A DNA stretch of 64,000 bases from assembly GCF_039543525.1 (NCBI RefSeq), contig NZ_BAABJX010000028.1, forward strand, positions 1 to 64,000. The letters are read 5' to 3'. Position numbers and translations under genes: made by a program. The notes beneath the pieces are model-generated. The model did not search any database, was not told the origin of the DNA, and saw nothing but the letters and a program-made list of their open reading frames with translations. The stretch comes from Algivirga pacifica (lineage in GTDB: Bacteria > Bacteroidota > Bacteroidia > Cytophagales > Flammeovirgaceae). This document shows, in pieces, positions 8,293 through 16,731 of the stretch (position 1 is the stretch's first letter; the number at the start of each line of letters is the position of its first letter).

Positions 8293-8745
8293 TTATTGAT
8301 TTAGCGCTGCTTTTACGGCATTAGCGACAGCTTTGCCATCAGCCTTACCCGCCAATTGCTTGGAAGCTACTCCCATTACTTTTCCCATATCCTTAGGAGA
8401 TGATGCGCCTACAGAAGCAATGATTTCAGCGATTGCTGCATTCAGCTCTTCTTCTGTTAATTGTTTAGGAAGAAAACGCTCGATTACTGCTAGCTCAGCC
8501 AACTCTGTAGCGGCTAGTTCTTCTCTGCCTGCATCTTGGTAAACGACCGCCGCATCTTTGCGTTGTTTCGCTTCTTTTGTTAATAACTTTACTTCTTCTT
8601 CTTCGCTTAGTTCTCCTTGATTGCCATCAGCGGTTTCAGCTAATTGAATCTTTGCTTTAATGGATTTCAAGGCCGTGAGGGTTGTTTTATCTTTGGCTTT
8701 CATGGCCACTTTCATTTCCTCTTGAATTTTAGCTTTTAAGCTCAT
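8293..8745 (-). CDS. GatB/YqeY domain protein
   Basis: A 150-aa YqeY family protein, homologous to the C-terminal tRNA-binding region of the GatB/GatE amidotransferase subunits. It shows the typical N-terminus SLKAKIQEEMKVAMKAKDK, the central ERFLPKQLTEEEL, and the C-terminal stretch PKDMGKVMGVASKQLAGKAD. Length is normal for the family. Its biochemical role is not established. The stop codon is followed after two bases by a hairpin-module array. It shares a 142-nt divergent promoter region with pdxJ. Confidence 0.93.
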   Translation of the reverse strand: MSLKAKIQEEMKVAMKAKDKTTLTALKSIKAKIQLAETADGNQGELSEEEEVKLLTKEAKQRKDAAVVYQDAGREELAATELAELAVIERFLPKQLTEEELNAAIAEIIASVGASSPKDMGKVMGVASKQLAGKADGKAVANAVKAALNQ

Positions 8746-8887
8746 GGTCTATGGAATTACTTGTTTTAAAATATATTTATTATAAAATATGTTATTACAT
8801 TACATTCATATTCTATACTTCTTTATAAGAATATGACAATCAATATTACAAACATCTTTTAAGCAAAACAAAACGATTAGGAGTACG

Positions 8888-9604
8888 ATGACAAGACTTA
8901 GCGTGAACATCAATAAAGTAGCTACGATTCGAAATGCTAGAGGAGGGAACAATCCCGATGTGATTAAGGTAGCACAGGATTGTGAGCGCTTTGGTGCAGA
9001 GGGGATTACTGTGCATCCTCGCCCTGATGAGAGACATATTCGTTATGCGGATGTACGAGCATTGAAGCAAGTGGTCACTACAGAATTTAATATTGAAGGA
9101 AACCCAGTAGATGGTTTTATGAACCTGGTACTGGAAGTAAAACCAGATCAGGCGACACTGGTTCCTGATGCTATAGATGCCATTACCTCTAATGCAGGTT
9201 GGAATACGATAGCTCATAAGGATTATTTAACAGAGGTCATTGCTACCTTGAAAAAGGAAGGGATAAGAACATCGATCTTTGTAGATCCTATAGAAGAAAT
9301 GGTAGAAGGAGCTGCTGCAGTAGGGGCAGACCGAGTGGAGCTTTATACAGAGCCTTATGCGGTAAACTTTAAACAGAATCCAGCTGAAGCTATTGCGGCT
9401 TATCAAAAGGCAGCCAAGAGAGCGAAAGCGCTGGGCTTGGGGCTGAATGCAGGTCATGATCTTGATTTGGAAAACCTACGCTACTTCAGTGAGCACATTG
9501 AAGGCCTGGATGAAGTGTCCATTGGGCATGCACTCATTTGTGACGCTTTGTACTATGGTTTGGAAAATACCATTCGTCTTTACAGACGACAGTTGGAGAA
9601 ATAA
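8888..9604 (+). CDS. pdxJ: Pyridoxine 5'-phosphate synthase
   Basis: PdxJ, 238 aa, a cytosolic TIM-barrel enzyme that condenses 1-deoxy-D-xylulose 5-phosphate with 3-amino-2-oxopropyl phosphate to give pyridoxine 5'-phosphate, the last ring-forming step of DXP-dependent vitamin B6 synthesis. Diagnostic stretches are LSVNINKVATIRNARGG at the N-terminus, VHPRPDERHIR at about 42-52, the conserved Glu region in TTEFNIEGNP, and GLNAGHDLDLENL near residue 190. Full length and intact. A DeoC-like gene follows within 60 nt and may be co-transcribed. Confidence 0.97.
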   Translation: MTRLSVNINKVATIRNARGGNNPDVIKVAQDCERFGAEGITVHPRPDERHIRYADVRALKQVVTTEFNIEGNPVDGFMNLVLEVKPDQATLVPDAIDAITSNAGWNTIAHKDYLTEVIATLKKEGIRTSIFVDPIEEMVEGAAAVGADRVELYTEPYAVNFKQNPAEAIAAYQKAAKRAKALGLGLNAGHDLDLENLRYFSEHIEGLDEVSIGHALICDALYYGLENTIRLYRRQLEK

Positions 9605-9617
9605 CGGAGTATGTTTG

Positions 9618-9658
9618 TTGAACCGTTGAATGGGGTGAAGCTCCACTCAACGGTTCAA
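9618..9658. repeat. Small palindromic repeat between pdxJ and the next gene
   Basis: TTGAACCGTTG at 9618-9628 and CAACGGTTCAA at 9648-9658 are perfect 11-bp inverted arms. They enclose a GTGAAGCTCCAC-type core related to the hairpin modules elsewhere. It starts 14 nt after the pdxJ stop codon. Confidence 0.7.
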
Positions 9659-9664
9659 TACACT

Positions 9665-10321
9665 ATGCAATGGATTCAACAATTACCAATGACAATACAC
9701 CATAAACACATAATTACCTATGCTTGCTTACACCCTGCTGCTACAGAAAAACATATGGTGGAGGCATTGACTATTGCAGAACAACAACATTACCAAGGTA
9801 TTGTAGTTCCGTCTTTTTGGGTAAAGAAGATAAAAAGGGACATGACGCTTCCTGGGATGCAATTGATTACTCCTATAGGATACCCCTATGGGTACTCAAG
9901 GACAGAACCAAAGCTAACCGAAATACAAATAGCGATGGACGAGGGAGTCCAGGCGGTAGAGGTTGCATTAAATACCAGTGCTTTTTTAACGAACCCTAAA
10001 GGGTGGGCAAAGTTTGAGTTGGCCCGATTTTCGAAGCTATTACATCGTAGTGAAACCTTACTACATGTATCGATGAATCCCTTATTCCTTTCTGGGGATT
10101 TATTTAGGGATGCCGTAAGCATATGTAGAGATATGGGAGTTGACCAAGTAGTTCTTTCACCTGAGGCTCACCCAGATCATTATCATAAGGTCAAGGAGTG
10201 GGTAAAAGATTATATGGAAGTAAAGCTGTACTGCAGGCATAAGCATTTGCTGCAAACTTCTTCATACGAGAAGGTTGAAAGGATAGGTTTATTGCATCCA
10301 GTAGAATATCAACTGCAATAG
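9665..10321 (+). CDS. DeoC-like aldolase-fold protein lacking the Schiff-base lysine
   Basis: About 218 aa. The layout follows deoxyribose-phosphate aldolase (DeoC): ITYACLHPAAT resembles the N-terminal strand, then GIVVPSFWV, then PIGYPYGYSRTEPKLTEIQ and AMDEGVQAVEVALN. In DeoC the Schiff-base lysine sits in a FIKTSTG-like strand; here the matching position reads QVVLSPE, with no lysine. It may therefore have a different chemistry or be non-catalytic. The frame is open back to an ATG at 9611, but that start would translate the palindromic repeat, so the ATG at 9665 is preferred; ATG 9689 is also possible. It directly follows pdxJ. No specific function is claimed. Confidence 0.65.
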   Translation: MQWIQQLPMTIHHKHIITYACLHPAATEKHMVEALTIAEQQHYQGIVVPSFWVKKIKRDMTLPGMQLITPIGYPYGYSRTEPKLTEIQIAMDEGVQAVEVALNTSAFLTNPKGWAKFELARFSKLLHRSETLLHVSMNPLFLSGDLFRDAVSICRDMGVDQVVLSPEAHPDHYHKVKEWVKDYMEVKLYCRHKHLLQTSSYEKVERIGLLHPVEYQLQ

Positions 10322-10522
10322 TTTTATTCACATTGAATGAGGCATAGATTTTTTGTTTAGCGCTTATCACTTAGTGTTTAATAAATAATAACCTATAGGC
10401 GGCATATATATGCATGTCAAAAAGCTCTTAAGCTAAAACACTGAATAGTAAGCCCAATATTAATGATTACAGTAACGTTGAATATAGAATAGACACTTTA
10501 ACCCTAAATCGAAAATAAGCTG

Positions 10523-11641
10523 ATGAATAGCGTAAATTTATTTAATGAATTCTCTGAAACGACGAAAAACGAATGGAAAGACGTCGCGGTGAAGAGCCTG
10601 AAAGGAGGTGACTATGAGCGTATTTGCTGGTACCCAGAGAAGGAAGATTTTTTTGTAGAACCAATCTATACCGCAGAAGAGAGATCTTCTTTAAAAGGAC
10701 TATTACAAACCGTATATCAACAAGATAATGCCTGGGATAACTGTCAGCATGTTGATGTGTTACACTTTGGGGAAGCAAATAAAAAAGCTCTAGAAGCCCT
10801 GAGTAATGGAGCTGATTCAGTCACTTTTGACCTTTCTGCATTTGTATTGGAGGACTTTGACCTTCCGGTTCTTTTAAATGATATTTTGTTACAACACTGT
10901 AAGGTCAATTTCATTATTAAAGAGGAGTTGATGGGCTTCTTGAAGTGTTATCAGGAATTAGTGAAGGCCAGACAAGTTTCTTTTGATCAAATTAGAGGAA
11001 CTGTTCGATCTTTATTTTCTGATAGTGATGAAATTGCCTTAGGAATACAAACTTCTGTTTTTCCATCGTTAAAGCTCAATATTATTGGTAACCTTGATGA
11101 AATAAAGGTAACGAAGAGGATTTCAGAACTGATAGACGTTTTGGTTGAGCGCATTAATTATTTTACAGAAAAAGGAATTGCCGTAGAGGATATTTTTAAA
11201 CATACGGAGTATGTTCTGGATGTCAAGAATAACTACTTTTTTGAATTGGCAGGGCTAAGAGCTTTGAGATTTTTACATTCTAAGGTAGGAGAAAAAGTAG
11301 GTGTACAACATCCAGAGTTACTGGAAGCCAGGATTCATACTTTTACCTCTCTCAATCAAGTTAATGAGGGGGCAGATCTCAATCATAACCTTTTGAGCAA
11401 TACGACACAGGCGATGTCAGCCATATTGGGTGGCTGTACCACTTTATCTGTGAAACCTCACGTATGGGGCAAGCAGGAAGTGACTCCTTTTTCAGAGCGT
11501 ATCGCCAGAAATGTCTCTAATATCTTGAAAAAAGAAGCTTACCTCGATAGGGTGGAGGACCCTGCAGCAGGATCATATTATATTGAAAGCCTAACAGAGA
11601 AAATTGCAAAAAGTGCCTGGGAGCAATTTCAGGTGAAGTAA
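10523..11641 (+). CDS. mutA: Methylmalonyl-CoA mutase small subunit (MutA-like), short form
   Basis: A 372-aa protein matching the N-terminal TIM-barrel part of the methylmalonyl-CoA mutase beta subunit. It shows the N-terminus FNEFSETTKNEWKDVAVKSLKG, the QHPELLEARIHTFTSLNQVN region, STTQAMSAILGG-like sequence (NTTQAMSAILGGCTTLSV), and the terminal DPAAGSYYIESLTEKIAKSAW. MutA partners with the cobalamin-binding MutB to interconvert succinyl-CoA and methylmalonyl-CoA. Full-length MutA subunits are around 600 aa with a degenerate cobalamin-binding domain; this one stops right after the barrel. MutB is not in the window and would be expected just downstream, where htrA is found instead. Confidence 0.82.
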   Translation: MNSVNLFNEFSETTKNEWKDVAVKSLKGGDYERICWYPEKEDFFVEPIYTAEERSSLKGLLQTVYQQDNAWDNCQHVDVLHFGEANKKALEALSNGADSVTFDLSAFVLEDFDLPVLLNDILLQHCKVNFIIKEELMGFLKCYQELVKARQVSFDQIRGTVRSLFSDSDEIALGIQTSVFPSLKLNIIGNLDEIKVTKRISELIDVLVERINYFTEKGIAVEDIFKHTEYVLDVKNNYFFELAGLRALRFLHSKVGEKVGVQHPELLEARIHTFTSLNQVNEGADLNHNLLSNTTQAMSAILGGCTTLSVKPHVWGKQEVTPFSERIARNVSNILKKEAYLDRVEDPAAGSYYIESLTEKIAKSAWEQFQVK

Positions 11642-11659
11642 TATTCCGATTTTATAAGG

Positions 11660-11757
11660 AAGGTTTAAAGTAGAAGGAAACAGGGGAATGAAGTAATTTA
11701 TTCATTCATATCGTTTATGAAGATCACTCCTGATTCCTATCTCTTTAAACCTTTTAT
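11660..11757 (+). terminator. Inverted repeat after mutA
   Basis: AAGGTTTAAAG at 11660-11670 and CTTTAAACCTT at 11743-11753 pair perfectly, with further imperfect pairing inside, and TTATTATT follows. It marks the end of the mutA transcript and argues against a missing 3' part of the gene. Confidence 0.5.
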
Positions 11758-11777
11758 TATTTTTATGGCACACAAAA

Positions 11778-11796
11778 ACTAATCACTAACGACAAA
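11778..11796 (+). repeat. ACTAATC heptamers before htrA start
   Basis: The units actaatc, actaacg and acaaaat run up to the htrA start codon. The same ACTAATC-ACTAAC-ACAAA series precedes the glycosyltransferase start at 57530. Confidence 0.45.
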
Positions 11797-11801
11797 ATAA
11801 T

Positions 11802-13295
11802 ATGAGGCATATGAGACAATTCTTTATGACGGTATTCTTGAGTCTTTCTATGGGACTTTTGGGAGCATATCTTTATGAGGTATGGTCTGAATCTGCTCAG
11901 GAAAAAGAAGTACAAGCTTATCTTTCTAATCACAATATGACGGGAGCGGATGTTGTTCCATTGACGTATTCGAGTGATCGGGATTGGAATAGGGTGAAAG
12001 AAGGTGAGTCGACTAAGAATATTCCAGTATCCTTTGTGGAGGCGGCAGAAAATGCGACCCGTTCGGTGGTGTATATTAAGACGTTTACAGATCGATCTTC
12101 TTATTCTGGAGGAGGAACGTGGTTGGATTTATTTTTTGATCGAAGAAGCTCCGGAAGAGGGCAACTGGGATCTGGTTCAGGAGTGATCTATTCCGCAGAT
12201 GGCTATGTAGTGACCAACAACCACGTAGTGAAAGGGGCTGATCGTATAGAGGTGGTTTACCAGAAGCGAACCTATTCGGCAGAGCTGAAAGGTATCGACC
12301 CATCAACGGACTTGGCCTTATTGAAGATTGAGGCTGATAATTTACCATCCATAAGAGTGGCTAGCTCCAGGGCAGTGAGTGTAGGAGACTGGGTGTTGGC
12401 CGTAGGAAATCCATTTAATTTGGCGACAACCGTAACGGCTGGTATAGTGAGTGCTAAAGGACGGAAAATCAATATCCTGAAAGATTTATTTCCCATAGAG
12501 TCTTTTATACAAACGGATGCGGCAATTAACCCCGGAAATAGTGGAGGTGCTTTGGTAAATACTGATGGAGACTTGGTAGGAATCAATACGGCCATCTTAT
12601 CCAAAACCGGTTCTTATGCCGGGTACGGTTTTGCCGTTCCTTCAGATATTATGGTGAAAGTGGTCAATGATATTATTCAATATGGTGCAGTACAAAAGGC
12701 TTTCTTGGGGGCAGAAGTGGCAGAGATCGATGAGAATATTTCTCGACAGTTGCAGTTGAAGAGCTTGGAAGGAGTAGTCATATTTGAGGTTGAAGAAGGA
12801 GGTGGAGCTGCCAAGGCTGGCTTGAAGAAAGGAGACGTTATCAAAAAGATTGATAACTATACCATTCTTACTGAAGCCGATTATGCGGAGCAGCTAAGTT
12901 TTTATGCCCCTGGAGATCAGGTGACCGTAAACTATCTCAGAAAGGGAGCGTTGGCATCTGCTAAACTAACCTTGACGAATGTAGAGGGAGGAACAGGAAT
13001 TGCTCGTAAGAAAATCTATAATGCGAGTAATATTGGGGCGAAGTTTGAAACAGTTCCCAAACTAGAAAGAACTCGTTTGGGAATCGATAGTGGTATCCGT
13101 ATCCTAGGGGTTGATCGTGGTGGATTGATTGATCGTATGGACTTATATAAGGGAGAAATTATTGTAAGTATTAATCGATTCCCTATCAATGAAGCGAAAG
13201 ATTTCTCGGAGATTTTGGAACAGATTCGTGGCCGGGTAATCTTGGAAGTCTTGAATAGAAATGGACAACGGAAGTACTATTCTTATATCTTTTAA
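11802..13295 (+). CDS. HtrA/DegP-like periplasmic serine protease
   Basis: A 497-aa trypsin-like protease with PDZ domains that degrades or refolds damaged envelope proteins. The N-terminus (residues 5-25) is a hydrophobic signal or anchor. The catalytic triad is His141 in VVTNNHVVKGA, Asp170 in DPSTDLALLKI and Ser247 in NPGNSGGAL. PDZ1 covers about 295-385 (EGVVIFEVEEGGGAAKAGLKKGD), PDZ2 about 410-497 (GIRILGVDRGGLIDRMDLYKGE). The Gly/Ser-rich stretch at 102-125 corresponds to the LA loop. Two start codons are possible (residues 1 and 4); the first is kept. Confidence 0.95.
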   Translation: MRHMRQFFMTVFLSLSMGLLGAYLYEVWSESAQEKEVQAYLSNHNMTGADVVPLTYSSDRDWNRVKEGESTKNIPVSFVEAAENATRSVVYIKTFTDRSSYSGGGTWLDLFFDRRSSGRGQLGSGSGVIYSADGYVVTNNHVVKGADRIEVVYQKRTYSAELKGIDPSTDLALLKIEADNLPSIRVASSRAVSVGDWVLAVGNPFNLATTVTAGIVSAKGRKINILKDLFPIESFIQTDAAINPGNSGGALVNTDGDLVGINTAILSKTGSYAGYGFAVPSDIMVKVVNDIIQYGAVQKAFLGAEVAEIDENISRQLQLKSLEGVVIFEVEEGGGAAKAGLKKGDVIKKIDNYTILTEADYAEQLSFYAPGDQVTVNYLRKGALASAKLTLTNVEGGTGIARKKIYNASNIGAKFETVPKLERTRLGIDSGIRILGVDRGGLIDRMDLYKGEIIVSINRFPINEAKDFSEILEQIRGRVILEVLNRNGQRKYYSYIF

Positions 13296-13403
13296 GAGAA
13301 CCTTCACAATTGATAAGAGTTTTTCATGAACCATTATGACTATTTTTGGTTATATGAACGTATCTTCATGTGAAATTAATGGGGCTATAATTGAACCATT
13401 TAT

Positions 13404-13411
13404 TACATTTG
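13404..13411 (+). promoter_or_regulatory. Bacteroidetes -7 box for trxB
   Basis: TACATTTG fits TAnnTTTG exactly, 47 nt before the trxB start codon. A TTG at 13391-13393 is closer than usual for a -33 element. Confidence 0.4.
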
Positions 13412-13457
13412 TAAAAGCAAAAAATCAAATAGTTAAATCGCGATATATATTAAGACA

Positions 13458-14405
13458 ATGGCAAGAGAACAAGTAAGATGTTTAATCATCGGTTCCGGAC
13501 CAGCAGGTTATACTGCTGCTATTTATACTTCAAGAGCGAATCTTTCTCCGGTAATGTACCAGGGAGACCAGCCAGGAGGACAATTGACGATCACGAATGA
13601 TGTAGAGAACTTCCCTGGTTATCCAGAAGGTGTTGTGGGACCACAAATGATGATGGATCTTCAGAAGCAGGCGGAGCGTTTCGGTACAGATATTCGCCAT
13701 GGTCTTGTGACAAAAGTAGAGTTGAGTAAAGACGGTGGTAAGCACCTGGCTATTGTAGATGGTAAGCACGAGATCGAGGCAGATACTGTGATAATCTCTA
13801 CAGGAGCATCAGCCAAATGGTTGGGCTTGGAGTCAGAGCAACGCCTGAATGGTAAAGGAGTTTCTGCTTGTGCCGTTTGTGATGGTTTCTTCTACCGTGG
13901 ACAAGATGTTGTCGTTGTTGGTGGTGGTGATACGGCTGCTGAAGAGGCTACTTACCTGGCTAACATTTGTAATAAAGTATACTTGTTGGTAAGAAGAGAT
14001 GAGATGCGTGCTTCTCAGATTATGCAGCAACGTGTAGATAAAGCAAAAAACCTGGAAGTACTTTGGAATACTTCTACTGTAGAGGTAGTTGGTGATGATG
14101 CTGTAACAGGTGTAAAAGTAGTGAACAACGTAACCAAGGAAGAGCGCACATTAGATGTGACTGGTTTCTTTGTAGCGATTGGACACAAGCCGAACACAGA
14201 TATCTTCGAGGGACAGTTGGATATGGATAGCAACGGTTACTTGATCACAGCGGCAGATAGCACAGCGACTAACATCCCAGGGGTATTTGCTTCAGGAGAT
14301 GCGCAGGACCACGTATTTAGACAAGCGATCACAGCTGCAGGTACAGGATGTATGGCGGCTTTGGAAGCAGAAAGATACTTGGCAGCGAAAGAAGTAGAAG
14401 TGTGA
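13458..14405 (+). CDS. trxB: Thioredoxin reductase
   Basis: Low-molecular-weight thioredoxin reductase, 315 aa, cytosolic. It passes electrons from NADPH through FAD to thioredoxin. FAD-binding GSGPAG lies at 12-17, the redox-active pair is Cys138 and Cys141 in SACAVCDG, and the NADPH-binding GGGDTA motif is at 155-160. The C-terminal ASGDAQDHVFRQAITAAGTG is the second FAD contact. Length and motifs are standard. Its downstream region holds an inverted-repeat element set inside what looks like its terminator. Confidence 0.97.
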   Translation: MAREQVRCLIIGSGPAGYTAAIYTSRANLSPVMYQGDQPGGQLTITNDVENFPGYPEGVVGPQMMMDLQKQAERFGTDIRHGLVTKVELSKDGGKHLAIVDGKHEIEADTVIISTGASAKWLGLESEQRLNGKGVSACAVCDGFFYRGQDVVVVGGGDTAAEEATYLANICNKVYLLVRRDEMRASQIMQQRVDKAKNLEVLWNTSTVEVVGDDAVTGVKVVNNVTKEERTLDVTGFFVAIGHKPNTDIFEGQLDMDSNGYLITAADSTATNIPGVFASGDAQDHVFRQAITAAGTGCMAALEAERYLAAKEVEV

Positions 14406-14432
14406 TTTTTCCGTGAAAAATTTTAACTTTAG

Positions 14433-14635
14433 CAACTGTCAGAGCTTATTTAGAATACTGATTTAGATAGAGAAAATTTCTATAACCTGTTCAAATCAAG
14501 TCAGATTTGAAGATAATAGTGGTTCTATTTGATGAAAATATGGATTGATTTGAACAGTGATTAGAGTAATTTTCTCTCTAGATCAGTGTTCTAAATAAGC
14601 TCTTATGATTTTTGATTACTGACAGTTGTTTTTGC
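14433..14635. mobile_element. MITE-like palindrome nested in the trxB terminator
   Basis: The core is 14441-14613. It starts with AGAGCTTATTTAGAATACTG and ends with the near-perfect reverse complement, giving arms of about 38 bp with a few mismatches, plus inner arms GTTCAAATCAA / TTGATTTGAAC. It is flanked by CAACTGTCAG (14434-14443) and CTGACAGTTG (14620-14629, then TTTTT), which pair with each other like a terminator stem. The ends resemble those of the 34337-34413 element. It encodes nothing, so it is best read as a non-autonomous element; the parent transposase is not in the window. Confidence 0.55.
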
Positions 14636-14816
14636 AAGCGTATATAAGTGGAAGGGAGGGCATATCCCTTTAGTGCACACTGAATGCGTTCAAGATAAAC
14701 TAAACAATCAGGTCAAGGTATCTAAAAATACCTTGGTTCTACATATTAACAAGCAAACCGTCGTCATGTGTTTATGATCCAGTAATAGACTGATAGAAAG
14801 ATCAGACAGGAGCAGC

Positions 14817-15875
14817 GTGATGAGCAATTTTTCTCGAACAATGCGTGTATTACTACTACTAACAATAGGAACTTTTTTGCTCACCTCAGAAAGTGCTACG
14901 GCACAAATGAAAAACCCGAAATGGTGGTGGAGCAAAGAAAAGAAAGAAATTTTTCGTGCGGAAGAAGCCGAGCGCGAGCAGGAAAGACAGCGATTGAAAG
15001 CATTGGAAGATGCTTTTGTCTATCAAACAGAAGCATCTGTTTGTGAAGAAGAGGCGCTGTTGGAGTCCTTAGCAGAAGGGATTAATAATGAGGATAACCT
15101 TGCTCATGGAAACTGTCATACCCAGTTTGATTTGGGTAATGGCAAGTTGATTGATCAGGATTACCTGGATGCAACGGCACATTACTATATATGGGATCAG
15201 TACAATGTGGACCCTTATCATATTCCCATTAAAGAATTTAAGGATACGGTAGCTTTACAGTTATTTGACGAAGCTTTGGCAGAAGAAGCTTGGGCTTATC
15301 CTATTGACCCTTCCAGAACGACCTCCAAGTACGGTTTCAGAAGATGGCGTTTTCACCACGGTATAGACCTTAAGTTGAATATAGGAGACTCCGTGAGAGC
15401 GACTTTTGATGGGGTGGTACGTATCGCTAAATATGACCGAGGAGGTTATGGTTACTACGTGATGATACGTCACAAAAATGGACTGGAAACACTTTATGGA
15501 CACTTGACGGAGTACCTTGTACGTCCAGGAGACGAAGTAAAGGCAGGGCAATTGATTGGCCTTGGAGGAAACACCGGTAGAAGTTCAGGTCCTCACTTGC
15601 ACTTTGAAGTGCGTTACCAAGGACATGGTTTTGATCCCGCCAAGTTATTCGATTTTGATGGGCATACCCCTCTGGCAGCCAATATGGAGCTAGCACCGGA
15701 AGATTATGCCTTGCTCAAGAAGATGAGTGAGAGTGTGTACCACCGTATTCGTCGTGGGGATAGTCTTTGGACCATTAGCCGTCGATATAGAACTTCCATC
15801 AACAAGATCTGTCGCCTAAATGGCATTTCCAGAAGAACGACCTTGAGAGTAGGTAGGAAGCTAAGAGTAAGATAG
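14817..15875 (+). CDS. Secreted M23 peptidase with C-terminal LysM
   Basis: A 352-aa murein hydrolase candidate. Residues 1-30 are a signal peptide (VLLLLTIGTFLLTSESATAQ). A charged Glu/Arg-rich helix follows (40-70). The M23/LytM zinc site is complete: His181 and Asp184 in HHGID, His229 in LYGHL, and His260-Leu-His262 in GPHLHFEV. A LysM peptidoglycan-binding domain closes the protein (about 309-352: YHRIRRGDSLWTISRRY). It probably cuts peptide cross-links during growth or division. A heptamer array begins three bases after its stop codon. Confidence 0.93.
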   Translation: MMSNFSRTMRVLLLLTIGTFLLTSESATAQMKNPKWWWSKEKKEIFRAEEAEREQERQRLKALEDAFVYQTEASVCEEEALLESLAEGINNEDNLAHGNCHTQFDLGNGKLIDQDYLDATAHYYIWDQYNVDPYHIPIKEFKDTVALQLFDEALAEEAWAYPIDPSRTTSKYGFRRWRFHHGIDLKLNIGDSVRATFDGVVRIAKYDRGGYGYYVMIRHKNGLETLYGHLTEYLVRPGDEVKAGQLIGLGGNTGRSSGPHLHFEVRYQGHGFDPAKLFDFDGHTPLAANMELAPEDYALLKKMSESVYHRIRRGDSLWTISRRYRTSINKICRLNGISRRTTLRVGRKLRVR

Positions 15876-15877
15876 GG

Positions 15878-15965
15878 AAGGTAAGAGGTAAAAAGTAAAA
15901 AGTAAAAGGTAAGAGGTAAAAGGTTTATATCACCTCTTACCTTTTACTTTTTACCTCTTACCTTC
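15878..15965. repeat. AGGTAAA heptamer inverted repeat between convergent genes
   Basis: From 15879 the units are aggtaag, aggtaaa, aagtaaa, aagtaaa, aggtaag, aggtaaa, aggttta. The right half (15931-15964) is their reverse complement, so the whole folds into one hairpin serving the M23 gene and tcdA as a terminator. The right end overlaps tcdA, encoding its last three residues and its stop codon. Confidence 0.85.
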
Positions 15966-16673
15966 CACTAAGTCTCTGATCACGACAGAGGCACAAGTCA
16001 ACCCAAAAATGGCAGGCATATAGGAGATTGTCCCGATGACTGATTTTTTGTTTCTCATCCCTTCTACAGGAATTACTTTACTCTTGTCAATATCTTCTGG
16101 AGAGAATACCACCTTGATCCCTTTACGAATTCTGAATGGCTTTAGTCCTTTTCGGACTTTACGAGCCAACATACAGTTATAGGTCTTGGAGATATCAGCA
16201 ATCTGAGTTTTGGAAGGGTCAACCTTACCACCAGCTCCCATTGCACTAATAATCTTCAAATTACGCTCTTTGGCTTCTTTTAGGAGGGTAATCTTAGGCG
16301 CAAGAGTATCGATACATTCCATCACGTAATCGTAAGGCTCCGCATCTAATAACTCCTTAATTTCTTCTTCCTCCAGGTATTTGGTAATGGCCTTTAGCTC
16401 CAACTCAGGATTGATATCCAATAACCTTTTGACAAAAACATCTGTTTTGTTCTCTCCGTGCGTACTGCTTAGTGCAATGATTTGACGGTTACGGTTACTA
16501 GGGTCTACCGTGTCTCCATCAACAATCGTCATTTTACCTACCCCTGCACGTGCGATTGCTTCGGCGGCAAATCCACCCACACCACCTAGTCCTACGACCA
16601 GTACGTGGGCATTTTTCAGTTGTTGTACTTTTTCATCTCCAAGTAAAAGCTCCGTTCTCTCTTGCCAGGACAT
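15951..16673 (-). CDS. tcdA: tRNA threonylcarbamoyladenosine dehydratase (TcdA/CsdL)
   Basis: E1-like ThiF-fold protein of 240 aa. TcdA uses ATP to convert t6A37 of tRNA into its cyclic form, ct6A. The ATP loop is GLGGVGG at 28-34, followed by IVDGDTVDPSNRNRQ (50-64) with the Asp and Arg that contact ATP. The basic VRKGLKPFRIRKGIKVVFS region is typical of TcdA. The last residues (LVEGKR) and the stop codon read straight out of the AGGTAAA heptamers, suggesting the original C-terminus was altered. The TatD-like gene lies 58-59 nt upstream on the same strand and may be co-transcribed. Confidence 0.93.
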   Translation of the reverse strand: MSWQERTELLLGDEKVQQLKNAHVLVVGLGGVGGFAAEAIARAGVGKMTIVDGDTVDPSNRNRQIIALSSTHGENKTDVFVKRLLDINPELELKAITKYLEEEEIKELLDAEPYDYVMECIDTLAPKITLLKEAKERNLKIISAMGAGGKVDPSKTQIADISKTYNCMLARKVRKGLKPFRIRKGIKVVFSPEDIDKSKVIPVEGMRNKKSVIGTISYMPAIFGLTCASVVIRDLVEGKR

Positions 16674-16731
16674 AGTATTTCCTTTATCTGTGTTTACAAT
16701 TTGACCTAATATAAGAACAAGTATTCTCTAC

